Shown piece by piece: positions 17,571-26,565 of a DNA stretch of 64,000 nt (positions are counted from its first letter, which is position 1; each line of letters opens with the position of its first letter). This stretch comes from Desulfosporosinus lacus DSM 15449 (lineage in GTDB: Bacteria > Bacillota > Desulfitobacteriia > Desulfitobacteriales > Desulfitobacteriaceae): positions 62,001 to 126,000 of the forward strand of contig NZ_FQXJ01000005.1 of NCBI RefSeq assembly GCF_900129935.1, given 5' to 3'. A program made the translations under genes and the position numbers. Below the pieces are notes generated by a model that saw only the letters and a program-made list of their open reading frames with translations, had not been told where the DNA came from and made no database searches.

Positions 17571-18859
17571 AAGAGCGCCCTCCATGCTCCATAAATATCT
17601 TTAATCAAACCGCCTTTCGAACGGTTTTCGAAGGCCATCTTGATGATTTCCTTTTGACGTTGTTTTTTAGGCGTCCCATCAGCTGTTAAATACATCTTAG
17701 CAGCTTTAGATAATAACTTTGGATATACTTTTAAAAGATGTGGATTTTCCTCAAAGAATTTGCCCATATGGCGATAATGGTGAAGGTCTTTTAGAACAAA
17801 GGAATCTCGCAGGCGGGTTTCGTAAACAGTCATGGCATGGTCACTGACATCTCCAGCCTTGATGGCCTGAGCAGCAACTTCTCCTGCTATTTTACCCGAA
17901 ATCATGGCAAGATTTGAACCTTCTCTATTCAACGAGTTCATAAGCATTGCCGTATCTCCAACGACAAGGACCCCTTGTCGATGCAGTTTAGGTACTTGAG
18001 TATATCCGCCTTCAGGTATTAGGTGAGACAAGTATTCCTTAGTTTCACCGCCCTGAAGAAGTCGTTTTACATAAGGTTTTGATTTTAAATTCTCGAGAAG
18101 ATCATTAGGTGTCCAATTATTGCGAATTAAAGGTTGAAGAATTGCACCAACGCCGATTGAAATCGATTCTTTATTGGTATAGATAAACCCTACACCCATC
18201 ATCCCTGCGGTGGAATCCCCATATAATTCAATGGTCGCCCCTTGCCCTTCCTCAAGACAGAAACGATCTTCTATCTTTTCCTTAGGTAAGGCGATGACTT
18301 CTTTTACGGTAACTGCAACTGATTCTGGCTTTAAGGGTTTAGCTAATCCTGCTTTAACAGCTATGAAGTTGTTTACCCCTTCCGCAAGGATTACAACCTT
18401 GGCTCCTAAGTCACCTTCAGCTCGTCCTGTACGAACTCCGACAACCTGGTCTCCCTTATATAGCAGATTTTCCACCAGCGTTTCAGTAATAATCATAACA
18501 CCAGCTTTTTCAGCTTGCTCCGCAAGCCAACGGTCGAACTTCACTCGGAAAATCGAATGTGCATTATACGGCTCTTTACCCCAAGCAGGATCTCGGTAAC
18601 CTGCCATGATAGACTCATCGCCACTCAACATAGCGATACGTTGTTCAATGATTGGACGTTCTAAGGGTGCTTCTTTCCAAAACTCTGGTACAACCATATC
18701 AGTAGCTTTTGTATAAAGTATGCCACCCATTACGTTCTTAGTTCCTGGATAGTCTCCACGCTCGATGACGACAGTTTTCATGCCAGCTCGTGCAGCACTG
18801 AGCGCGGCAGACAGGCCAGCAGGACCACCGCCGATGACGATTACATCAAAGTTTTCCAT
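17567..18859 (-). CDS. fixC: FixC-like FAD-dependent oxidoreductase (ETF:quinone oxidoreductase type)
   Basis: A 430-aa flavoprotein of the geranylgeranyl reductase/ETF-QO fold. The FAD site is at the N-terminus (VIVIGGGPAGLSAALSAARA) with a second nucleotide loop in VLVVGDTAMLMNSLNREGSNLAMISG. It is the membrane-associated electron acceptor of a FixABCX complex, which in known systems splits electrons from NADH between quinone and ferredoxin. It follows etfA by 12 bp and overlaps fixX by 4 bp. The redox partners in this organism are unknown. Confidence 0.93.
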   Translation of the reverse strand: MENFDVIVIGGGPAGLSAALSAARAGMKTVVIERGDYPGTKNVMGGILYTKATDMVVPEFWKEAPLERPIIEQRIAMLSGDESIMAGYRDPAWGKEPYNAHSIFRVKFDRWLAEQAEKAGVMIITETLVENLLYKGDQVVGVRTGRAEGDLGAKVVILAEGVNNFIAVKAGLAKPLKPESVAVTVKEVIALPKEKIEDRFCLEEGQGATIELYGDSTAGMMGVGFIYTNKESISIGVGAILQPLIRNNWTPNDLLENLKSKPYVKRLLQGGETKEYLSHLIPEGGYTQVPKLHRQGVLVVGDTAMLMNSLNREGSNLAMISGKIAGEVAAQAIKAGDVSDHAMTVYETRLRDSFVLKDLHHYRHMGKFFEENPHLLKVYPKLLSKAAKMYLTADGTPKKQRQKEIIKMAFENRSKGGLIKDIYGAWRALL

Positions 18860-18871
18860 GTTTGCCCCTCC

Positions 18872-20203
18872 TTAATTTGCCACGCCATGCTGAAGGCGTT
18901 TCTTAAACTCTGCAGTCATTGCAGGAACTATTTGAAAAAGGTCTCCAACAATGCCGAAATTAGCAACTTTTAATATTGAAGCTTCCGGGTCATTGTTAAT
19001 CGCAATAATGAAGTCAGATGTTTCCATACCCACCAAATGTTGTATGGCTCCTGAAATTCCGATGGCGATATAAACTTTAGGCCGAACTGTTACCCCGGAT
19101 TGCCCCACTTGTTGATCGTGAGTCAGCCAACCAGCTTCCACTGCTCCGCGCGTACCAGCTATAGTTCCTCCTAGGACATCCGCTAATTCTTCAGCAATTG
19201 CCAAGTTCTTCTTTGCCGCAAGACCTAAGCCAACCGCCACAATTATTTCTGCCTTATCCAAGAAGGCGCTCTTAGCATCGCTCCCGATAAACTCGAGAAT
19301 TTTAGTGTGGAAATCACTTTCGTCAAAGGTAAATTCCTCTCGAATCAATTCACCTTCTCGACCATCTATGCGTTCTGGCATTGCCATAACTCTTGGGCGT
19401 ACCGTTGACATTTGTGGACGACTAGTGCGACAAAGAATGGTCGCCATAATATTTCCACCAAAGGCAGGGCGGGTTTGTTGTAAGAGCTTTGTCTCTGGAT
19501 CAATGCCAAGCACCGTACAATCAGCAGTTAATCCAGTTTGTAATTTGGTAGCGATAGCTGGAAAAACATCTCTTCCCATAGAAGTTGCGCCCATTAAAAT
19601 AATTTCCGGTTGATATTTTCTAACCAAACTGGTAATTGCTTCGGCATAAGGTTCAGTTCGGTAATCTTTAAGAATAGGGTGATCAACCACATAGACTTTC
19701 TCAGCCCCATAAGCAAAAGCTTCCGGAATAACACTGTCGATCTCATTGCCAGTGATCACTCCGCTGAGTCCGCACCCTATAGCATCGGCTAGTTTTCGCC
19801 CTTCGCCCAGTAATTCCCAAGAGACAGGAGCTACTTTCCCATTAGTGTATTCAATAATAACCCAAACCCCACTCCATACATCTCCGCCGGCAACCGGCGT
19901 AACTTGAGCAGGAATTGTCTTTTTATCATTATCTTGAGCATAGTCTTTAACCGCTTCGGGCAGAGGATCTTTTAAGTTGAATTTAGAACCAGCCTCTGGA
20001 TCAAGCTCTTCTTTAGGCTTTGAAGGTTGATTGGGTATGGCAAGTGCATTCGTAGGGCATACAAGGACACATTTACCGTGGTCTTCACATTTTTTCGGAT
20101 CCACCACTGCTATCCCATCGATCAGGTCCATAGCTTCCACTGGGCATTCTACGACACAAGCTCCGCACCCAATACATTTTGTCTTGTCAACTGCGACAGT
20201 CAT
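18872..20203 (-). CDS. etfA: Electron transfer flavoprotein alpha subunit with N-terminal ferredoxin domain
   Basis: A 443-aa FixB/EtfA protein. Residues 1-55 form a bacterial ferredoxin-type domain, and the ETF alpha domains follow from about residue 85, with the conserved FAD-binding C-terminus (SGAIQHLVGMETSDFIIAINNDP). The first cluster motif is complete (Cys10, 13, 16, 20). In the second, the expected second cysteine is His42 (Cys39, His42, Cys45, Cys49), which is unusual. Ferredoxin-fused EtfA subunits are known in bifurcating ETFs of anaerobes. The ATG overlaps the etfB stop (TAATG), so the subunits are made together. Confidence 0.95.
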   Translation of the reverse strand: MTVAVDKTKCIGCGACVVECPVEAMDLIDGIAVVDPKKCEDHGKCVLVCPTNALAIPNQPSKPKEELDPEAGSKFNLKDPLPEAVKDYAQDNDKKTIPAQVTPVAGGDVWSGVWVIIEYTNGKVAPVSWELLGEGRKLADAIGCGLSGVITGNEIDSVIPEAFAYGAEKVYVVDHPILKDYRTEPYAEAITSLVRKYQPEIILMGATSMGRDVFPAIATKLQTGLTADCTVLGIDPETKLLQQTRPAFGGNIMATILCRTSRPQMSTVRPRVMAMPERIDGREGELIREEFTFDESDFHTKILEFIGSDAKSAFLDKAEIIVAVGLGLAAKKNLAIAEELADVLGGTIAGTRGAVEAGWLTHDQQVGQSGVTVRPKVYIAIGISGAIQHLVGMETSDFIIAINNDPEASILKVANFGIVGDLFQIVPAMTAEFKKRLQHGVAN

Positions 20204-21036
20204 TAGTGCTTTCCTCCCTTCGCTAGGGGATTAACCATGATAACATTCGACTGAAATAGTTTTTGTACTACAGTTGCGGCTATCGAGGCTGGATCCTTTG
20301 AAGCATCTATTATTTCCCCGCCACTGCGACCAGGTGGTGCAAAAATTCTGGAGACACTGGTAGGTGACCCTTTAAGGCCCATTTGTTTGACATCAAACGG
20401 AAGGGTCTTGGCATCCCACGTTTCCGGTTCATAGGCGGCGGCTTTCATCATATTCGGAAGGGATGCGTAACGCAAATCGTTAAGTTCTTTCTCTACGGTA
20501 AGTAATGCAGGCAACTGAGCTTGAACAACTTGACGTCCGCTTTCAGTCTTGCGTTCAACGGTTATAGAAGTTTCAGTAAGCTCTCTAACCTTTATGGCAT
20601 ATGTCAATTGAGGGAATCCCAGGCGTTGAGCAATCCCAGGACCCGTTTGGGCGGTATCTCCATCAATGGCTTCTTTTCCTGCGAATACGAGATCGATAGG
20701 TTCCGTTTCATGCAACTTTTGTAGGGCCATCGAAAGAATATAAGCTGTAGCTAAGGAATCTGAACCACCAAAAGCACGATCACTCAGGAGGATTGCTCGA
20801 TCAGCACCATAAGACATAGCTTTCTTCAATGCTTCTTTGGCTTGCGGAGGCCCCATACATACAATGGTAACCTTCCCCCCGACTTTTTCTTTAAGGCGAA
20901 TTGCTTCTTCCAAACCATGTGCATCATAGGGATTAATAATTGATGGCACGCCCTCTCGCATGAGGGTATTAGTCACTGGGTCGATACGTACTTCAGATGT
21001 ATCTGGAACTTGCTTAAGGCAGACCACGAAGTTCAC
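20203..21036 (-). CDS. etfB: Electron transfer flavoprotein beta subunit
   Basis: A 277-aa FixA/EtfB subunit that begins with GTG after AAGGAGG. The EtfB signature is present: VVCLKQVPDTSEVRID at the start, SYGADRAILLSD and DLVFAGKEAIDGDTAQTGPGIA, with a C-terminal segment that reaches toward the alpha subunit. In bifurcating family members this subunit holds the flavin that receives the hydride. It is the first gene of etfB-etfA-fixC-fixX. A perfect 26-bp palindrome on the promoter suggests specific repression or activation. The expected roles are oxidation or reduction of NADH, ferredoxin or acyl-CoA-linked electrons. Confidence 0.95.
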   Translation of the reverse strand: MNFVVCLKQVPDTSEVRIDPVTNTLMREGVPSIINPYDAHGLEEAIRLKEKVGGKVTIVCMGPPQAKEALKKAMSYGADRAILLSDRAFGGSDSLATAYILSMALQKLHETEPIDLVFAGKEAIDGDTAQTGPGIAQRLGFPQLTYAIKVRELTETSITVERKTESGRQVVQAQLPALLTVEKELNDLRYASLPNMMKAAAYEPETWDAKTLPFDVKQMGLKGSPTSVSRIFAPPGRSGGEIIDASKDPASIAATVVQKLFQSNVIMVNPLAKGGKH

Positions 21037-21092
21037 AATAAATCCCTCCTTTATATTAATCTCAAGATTAAAAAACCTGCCTGAAAAAGTTA

Positions 21093-21118
21093 TTGTTTTT
21101 ATACTAGTATAAAAACAA
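21093..21118 (-). promoter_or_regulatory. 26-bp perfect palindrome operator on the etf promoter
   Basis: TTGTTTTTATACT meets its exact complement with no gap, centred on ACTAGT at 21103-21108. A candidate promoter, TTGAAA (21124-21129) and TAGTAT with a 17-bp spacer, places the -10 inside the palindrome. It is 57-82 bp before the etfB start codon. The regulator is unknown and no regulator gene is adjacent. Confidence 0.65.
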
Positions 21119-21190
21119 CCTTATTTCAAGATTTAAACATTGTATTTTGATAATTTTAATAGGAATTCTCATAATTAGTATTATTTATGT

Positions 21191-22105
21191 CTACTCGGAA
21201 TCTGCTAAATACTTTTCAACCTCAACCCCAGCCAAAGCACCATCTCCAACTGCAGTAGCTACTTGACGCAGCGGTGTGTTGCGAATGTCTCCTGCAGCAT
21301 ATACTCCTTTGATATTGGTTTGTAAAAGAGCATCAGTCAGAATATAACCACGGTCATCTGTTTCAATTTCCTCATCAATAAATTGGGCATTTGGATCTGT
21401 CCCAACATAAATAAACACTCCATCTGCTGGGATATTTCGTGTTTCATTACTGAGTACATTGCGGACACGTACCCCTTCAACGTGGTTTGAACCGAGTATT
21501 TCCTCGACGACAGCATTAAGTTCAAAACGAATTTTCGGATTATCTTTAGCGCGATTTAAGACGATCTGAGAAGCACGGAAACCTGCTCTTCTGTGTACTA
21601 TCGTCACTTCTTCTGCAAATTTAGTAAGGTATGCCCCTTCTTCGATGGCAGCATCTCCTCCACCAACAACCACAACCTTCTTACCTTTAAAGAAAGCACC
21701 ATCACAGGTTGCACAGTAGGAAACTCCGCTTCCTCGGAAATTGTCTTCCCCAGGGACACCTAATAACCTAGGCTTGGAACCTGCAGTGATAATAATAGAA
21801 CGCGCTTCAAGAACTTGACCGGTTGTATGTATCTTCTTTACAGGTTCCTTTAGCTCTAATTTCTGAACTTCCTCAAAGATAAACTCAACACCAAACGCCA
21901 AAGCTTGCTTATGAAACAGATTCATAAGTTCATACCCATTAATTCCGTCTGGAAATCCAGGATAATTCTCGATGTTTTCCGTTGATGCGGCTTGACCGCC
22001 AGGCATTGCTAATTCTACTACCGCTGTTTTAAGTCCTCCCCGTGCGGTATATATTCCAGCTGTTAGACCTGCAGGACCAGCACCCACAATAATGACGTCA
22101 TACAT
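21191..22105 (-). CDS. trxB: Thioredoxin reductase
   Basis: A 304-aa FAD/NADPH disulfide reductase. The start is the ATG at 22105, 9 nt after GAGGAG; a TTG three codons earlier would touch the ribosome binding site. The FAD loop GAGPAG is at the N-terminus, the redox pair CATC at about residues 131-134 and the NADPH loop VVVGGGDAAIEEG follows. The C-terminal GVYAAGDI block is typical. It reduces thioredoxin and so keeps cytoplasmic thiols reduced. It is a single gene with its own promoter and operator-like repeat. Confidence 0.95.
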   Translation of the reverse strand: MYDVIIVGAGPAGLTAGIYTARGGLKTAVVELAMPGGQAASTENIENYPGFPDGINGYELMNLFHKQALAFGVEFIFEEVQKLELKEPVKKIHTTGQVLEARSIIITAGSKPRLLGVPGEDNFRGSGVSYCATCDGAFFKGKKVVVVGGGDAAIEEGAYLTKFAEEVTIVHRRAGFRASQIVLNRAKDNPKIRFELNAVVEEILGSNHVEGVRVRNVLSNETRNIPADGVFIYVGTDPNAQFIDEEIETDDRGYILTDALLQTNIKGVYAAGDIRNTPLRQVATAVGDGALAGVEVEKYLADSE

Positions 22106-22136
22106 GACTTTCAACTCCTCTTTACTATTTACCTAC

Positions 22137-22153
22137 ATACCCCTTAAGGGTAT
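22137..22153 (-). promoter_or_regulatory. Inverted repeat near the trxB transcription start
   Basis: ATACCC-CTTAA-GGGTAT is a 17-bp dyad 32-48 bp before the trxB start codon. It would fall about 7-23 bases after a predicted start point from the extended -10 TGATATACT (22167-22175). It looks like operators used by CsoR/CstR-type repressors. Confidence 0.5.
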
Positions 22154-22166
22154 TAAATACGTAGAT

Positions 22167-22175
22167 AGTATATCA
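22167..22175 (-). promoter_or_regulatory. Extended -10 promoter of trxB
   Basis: TGATATACT on the minus strand is an extended -10 element (TGn then TATACT). The start point would be near 22160, giving a leader of about 55 nt. No clear -35 is seen. Confidence 0.45.
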
Positions 22176-22333
22176 TAGTTTATCCAGAATTAAAAAAGAA
22201 TTTGACCCGAATGAAACATGTTAATGAAGGGATTTTAATTAATTGGGAAGAATATATTAATACGGGTTTAGTATTACACAACTGTTGCAGTTATATTTAA
22301 GAAAGATCGGAAGTTTCGAAGGAGGAATTTGTT

Positions 22334-25174
22334 CTGAAACGTTTTATTAAAATCCTAATTGGCTTCATAATATTAGTCTCATTCTTAACCGCCTCAAGTG
22401 GGTTATACGAAGATTGGTTGTGGTTTACTAACCTTGGTTATTCTCAACTCTTCTGGACTCCATTTTTAAGCAAAGTGCTCTTTCAGGCAGTAAATGGAAC
22501 CATTCTCTTCCTCTTTATTGCCGGAACCTTGCTATCTATTCGACATGCCATTGTGACCTTTGTTAATGAACGTTTACGCCTCCGGTTGCGTTTGGTACAA
22601 GATATGAACCGTCCTGTTTTCAACCTGAGTCAACGTAAAGTTACTGTATGGTTACTTGTGATTTCGGCAATCGTTAGTTTTGGCATAAGTTTCGTAGCTG
22701 GGTTTACAGGATGGTTAGATGTCTTATCTTTTACCCATGCCACACAATTTAATCAGGTCGATCCGATTTTTGGTAAGGATTTAGCTTTTTACTTTTTTAA
22801 ACTTCCCTTTTTAAGGACAATATTTGATGCATTTTTCGGTCCCCTCTTTTTACTCACCTTGTTTACCATTATTTTTTATATCGTTACAGGAGTCATTCGT
22901 TTCCACTCAAGAAAGCTTTGGCAAAGTGGTGCTGTCTCAATGGGACCCAGCTGCCGGAAGCACTTAGCATTTTTAATCGGAATTCTCTTTGCTTTAAAAG
23001 CTTACGGTTATTACTTAGATATTTTCAAGTTGCTCTATTCTACACACGGACACGTGGTAGGTGCCGGATTTACTGATTTAAATTTCACACTTCCAGCCCT
23101 TAAAATTCTAATTTTTATAAGTATTTTAGGATCTATCCTTGCTTTCATCTCACTGACTTTTAAAGATTCCCGGCTATTGACAGTCCCAATTGTAGGAAGT
23201 TTTGTCTTTGGAATCCTAATCTACAGTGTCTTGCCCGCTCTTATCCAATCGTTTGTTGTTCTTCCAAATGAGCTGAGTAAGGAGCAACCGTATATTAATC
23301 ATGAGATAGAGTTAACCCGCTTTGGATACAGCTTGGACAATATTAAAGAAATTGATTATCCGGGTAATACACAAGTTACAGCAGAAACCTTAAAAACAGA
23401 ACTAGGAACACTTAACAATATCCGACTTAATGATGCTCGTCCTATGTTACAGACCTATAATCAAAAACAGGGTATTCGACTGTATTATAAATTTAATGAC
23501 ATTGATATCGACCGTTATACGATTAATGGAGAGTCTCGCCAAGTAATGATAGGACCTCGAGAAATCTCTACTCCTGATCTAACTTCTAATGCAAAAACAT
23601 TTGTAAACATGCGCTTAAAGTACACCCACGGTTTCGGAGCATCTGCTTCCTTTGCCAATGCAGTCACTTCTGAAGGACTTCCTTCTTATGCAATTAAAGA
23701 TGTCCCACCTGTAAGTGAATTCCCTGAATTTAAGATGACCGAGCCAAGGATCTATTTTGGCGAATTGACTAACGACTGGGTCGTCGCCAATACCACGGCC
23801 AAAGAATTTGATTATCCTCTGGGAAACTCTAATGCAGAAAATTCTTATAATGGCAAAACCGGGATCCCGTTAACTCCACTCAATAAATTTATGCTTTCTC
23901 TTCGCCATGGAACCCCGCGCTTCTACCTTGCCAATGAAGTAACTTCAGCCAGTAAAATGCTCGTATACCGCAATATAAGTGAGCGGGTTGAAAAGCTAGC
24001 TCCGTTTTTAACTTATGATATGGACCCATATGTGATTATTAATGCTGGTCGCATGAAATGGATTATTGATGCCTATACAACGTCTGATTCCCTGCCCTAT
24101 TCCAATATGTATCCTAATCAAGATTTTAACTATATTCGGAACTCAGTAAAAGTAATTATTGATGCCTATGACGGCACCGTTGATTTTTATGCAGCTGATT
24201 CCAGCGATCCTATTCTGAAAACCTATATGAAGATATTCCCAGGCGTATTTAAAGACCTAGACAGTATGCCACCTAACATTAAAAACCATCTGCGATACCC
24301 AGAATCCCTTTTTAGTGTTCAAAGCAATATGCTTAAAAACTTTCATATGACTAATTCATCTGTCTTTTACAATAAGGAAGATTCTTGGGATGTTGCAAAA
24401 GAACTTTTCGACGAAACAACCCCACAAAGTGTAGATCCCTACTACACGATCATGAAGATTCCAGGAGAAGCTAAACCTGAGTTCGTGCTCATGCTTCCGT
24501 TTACACCAGCTTCTAGTGCCACGAATACACGCAACAATATGGTTGCCTGGATGGCTGCTCGAATGGATGGAGAGCATTATGGCGAATTATTACTATATAA
24601 GTTGCCAAAAAATATTGAAATTGATGGTCCATTACAGATTGAATCTCGAATCGATCAAGACCCTAAGATTTCTGAACAGCTTTCTCTGTGGGATCAAAAA
24701 GGTTCAAGCGTAATTCGAGGAAATCTTTTGGCTCTTCCAATCGGCGGCAACTTCCTCTATGTTGAACCGATTTATCTGCAATCAGATAAAGGCGGCAGTA
24801 TTCCTGAGATGAAAAGAGTCGTACTCGCTTATCAAAACCAGTTAGTAATGACAGAAACTTTAGGAAAAGCCTTAATAGAACTTTTTGGTGAGGGCGCACC
24901 TCAACCAACAACACTTGGACAAAGTGGCACACTCCCAGTCCCTTCTGAGCAAGACGAAACAGAGGTTGATCTTAATTCTCTGGACATGACGTCTGTCATT
25001 GAACAAATGAATCAAATCCGTGCGCTACTCGACAATCTTGAAACTCAACTTAAAGGATTGCCAACTTCCTCTGGGGAAACTTTACCCGCTGACGAAACTC
25101 CCGCCTCAAGTGATACTCCCTCCTCTGACGATACTCCTTCCTCTATCAAACCTCCCAATGACAGTTTTCGCTAA
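22334..25174 (+). CDS. UPF0182 family membrane protein
   Basis: About 946 aa when read from a CTG at 22334, 7 nt after GGAGGA; the first canonical start in this frame is a TTG at 22418 that would remove the first membrane helix. UPF0182 proteins usually begin with a basic stretch and a helix like this one (KRFIKILIGFIILVSF). Seven or so membrane helices fill the N-terminal third. A large extracytoplasmic domain follows and ends in a Pro/Ser/Asp-rich tail. The function of the family is unknown. It is a single gene with a strong terminator. Confidence 0.88.
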   Translation: MKRFIKILIGFIILVSFLTASSGLYEDWLWFTNLGYSQLFWTPFLSKVLFQAVNGTILFLFIAGTLLSIRHAIVTFVNERLRLRLRLVQDMNRPVFNLSQRKVTVWLLVISAIVSFGISFVAGFTGWLDVLSFTHATQFNQVDPIFGKDLAFYFFKLPFLRTIFDAFFGPLFLLTLFTIIFYIVTGVIRFHSRKLWQSGAVSMGPSCRKHLAFLIGILFALKAYGYYLDIFKLLYSTHGHVVGAGFTDLNFTLPALKILIFISILGSILAFISLTFKDSRLLTVPIVGSFVFGILIYSVLPALIQSFVVLPNELSKEQPYINHEIELTRFGYSLDNIKEIDYPGNTQVTAETLKTELGTLNNIRLNDARPMLQTYNQKQGIRLYYKFNDIDIDRYTINGESRQVMIGPREISTPDLTSNAKTFVNMRLKYTHGFGASASFANAVTSEGLPSYAIKDVPPVSEFPEFKMTEPRIYFGELTNDWVVANTTAKEFDYPLGNSNAENSYNGKTGIPLTPLNKFMLSLRHGTPRFYLANEVTSASKMLVYRNISERVEKLAPFLTYDMDPYVIINAGRMKWIIDAYTTSDSLPYSNMYPNQDFNYIRNSVKVIIDAYDGTVDFYAADSSDPILKTYMKIFPGVFKDLDSMPPNIKNHLRYPESLFSVQSNMLKNFHMTNSSVFYNKEDSWDVAKELFDETTPQSVDPYYTIMKIPGEAKPEFVLMLPFTPASSATNTRNNMVAWMAARMDGEHYGELLLYKLPKNIEIDGPLQIESRIDQDPKISEQLSLWDQKGSSVIRGNLLALPIGGNFLYVEPIYLQSDKGGSIPEMKRVVLAYQNQLVMTETLGKALIELFGEGAPQPTTLGQSGTLPVPSEQDETEVDLNSLDMTSVIEQMNQIRALLDNLETQLKGLPTSSGETLPADETPASSDTPSSDDTPSSIKPPNDSFR

Positions 25175-25199
25175 AACCAAATAAGACTTCATGCTAAGA

Positions 25200-25229
25200 A
25201 AAAAAGAACACCCTAAAGTGTTCTTTTTT
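25200..25229 (+). terminator. Bidirectional terminator after UPF0182
   Basis: A perfect 12-bp stem (25200-25211 with 25218-25229) with a 6-nt loop and A/T tracts on both sides. It also lies 48 bp past the stop of the minus-strand gene at 25277. Confidence 0.85.
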
Positions 25230-25276
25230 CTTGCCTAACTTCGCTTAAGCTAATTATTATCCAAATATATATTTGA

Positions 25277-26527
25277 CTAGTCTTTAAGGGGTTTTAACTC
25301 TACAATCGTTGATGTTCCTGATTTTTTCAGTTGAATGAGCTCAGCACCATCATCAGAGATATAATTCTCGTCTCCAAGCAATGGGATCTCTTCAAGTTTT
25401 CCGGCAGTGATTACATTGGCTGTTTGTTGACTATATATAACTATCTGCCCTTCGGAGCCGATAAGCGTACTCACGTTATTAAAAGGAATTGAACCTTCCC
25501 ATTCTGTTTGGAAAGAAGGATTATCCTTGATTTCGGAGCGATCCTCAGTTGATTTAATTTTAACCAAAACATTATTTTGGACTTCGCCGATATACACCTT
25601 GCCATCTAGAACTCCTATGACCCTGTCATTAGCATTTTTAGAAATGGTATGACGATTCCCAACTCCTAAAGAGATGACTTGCTTGGTCCCTCCAACTTTG
25701 CTGGTAATGAAAAGTGTGCCATATCGATCAGAGGCTGCCATGCTATCAATAGTCTCTCCCGTTTTATTTAGTGTCCGTACGTTTTTCATGACGTCAATTT
25801 CCATGAGTCGTTCTGTAGATCCGTTTTTAATTGTGAGGTATATAAGATTGGTAGAAGTTGAGACGACAAATTCATCGATTTTCCCGCCAGCTGGGAATTC
25901 ATTAATTGTTTGATTAAAGCGGTCATCTGGAGCAGTGTCTTCATCACTATTTGGCAGTTCAAGTGTGTACAGTTCTGTAATTTGTGGATTACCATACTTC
26001 GGTACAGTTTTAGTTTGGACTTTTGGCTTGACTTCTTCTTCCACTTGCTTATCAGGTTTTTGATTAGGATCTTCGGGATTAAGTGGTACTGTTGATTTGG
26101 GAGGCGTCGTTACAGGCGGTACAACAGGGTCAACAGGTACAGTTACATAAGTTACCGGATTGGGATTTTTTTTACCATAAAAATAGACTAGGGTATCACG
26201 ATCCGGAAGCCATTGATAGTTGAGAACTCCCATTGTGTTATCATTCCCAGGGGCTTTCTTTTCGAAGACCATTTTTTCTTTTTTAAGGTTAAAGATTTTG
26301 AGTGTGCCATTTTCTGTATAAGCTAAATAATCTTTTGCATAAGAAACTTGAACATTTTCAAAATCAGTACCGGGGATCGTTGCCTCAAGTCGCTCTGTTA
26401 TTGGACCAGCTTCAGCAACAGGGCCCAGAACTTTAGCAACTTTGTTTTCTAAAAAAGAATAAGCTCCAAATTGTAGGAAGAGTGAAACTAAAACCCAAGC
26501 AAATATCGTGCGCAGTTTCTTTTTCAT
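25277..26527 (-). CDS. Membrane-anchored beta-propeller-like protein, function unknown
   Basis: A 416-aa protein with an N-terminal anchor (about residues 7-23). It continues with beta-rich repeats (LAYTENGTLKIFNLKKEKM, LNYQWLPDRDTLVYFYGKK) that look like WD40 or TolB-type blades. A Pro/Lys-rich low-complexity linker (about 125-175) splits the first blades from the rest. It probably sits outside the membrane. It starts 38 bp after the phosphodiester glycosidase gene on the same strand, so the two are likely one operon. I do not recognise the family. Confidence 0.7.
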   Translation of the reverse strand: MKKKLRTIFAWVLVSLFLQFGAYSFLENKVAKVLGPVAEAGPITERLEATIPGTDFENVQVSYAKDYLAYTENGTLKIFNLKKEKMVFEKKAPGNDNTMGVLNYQWLPDRDTLVYFYGKKNPNPVTYVTVPVDPVVPPVTTPPKSTVPLNPEDPNQKPDKQVEEEVKPKVQTKTVPKYGNPQITELYTLELPNSDEDTAPDDRFNQTINEFPAGGKIDEFVVSTSTNLIYLTIKNGSTERLMEIDVMKNVRTLNKTGETIDSMAASDRYGTLFITSKVGGTKQVISLGVGNRHTISKNANDRVIGVLDGKVYIGEVQNNVLVKIKSTEDRSEIKDNPSFQTEWEGSIPFNNVSTLIGSEGQIVIYSQQTANVITAGKLEEIPLLGDENYISDDGAELIQLKKSGTSTIVELKPLKD

Positions 26528-26565
26528 GCGTTATTTTCTCCTTTTATAACAGTGCTTAATAGTTC

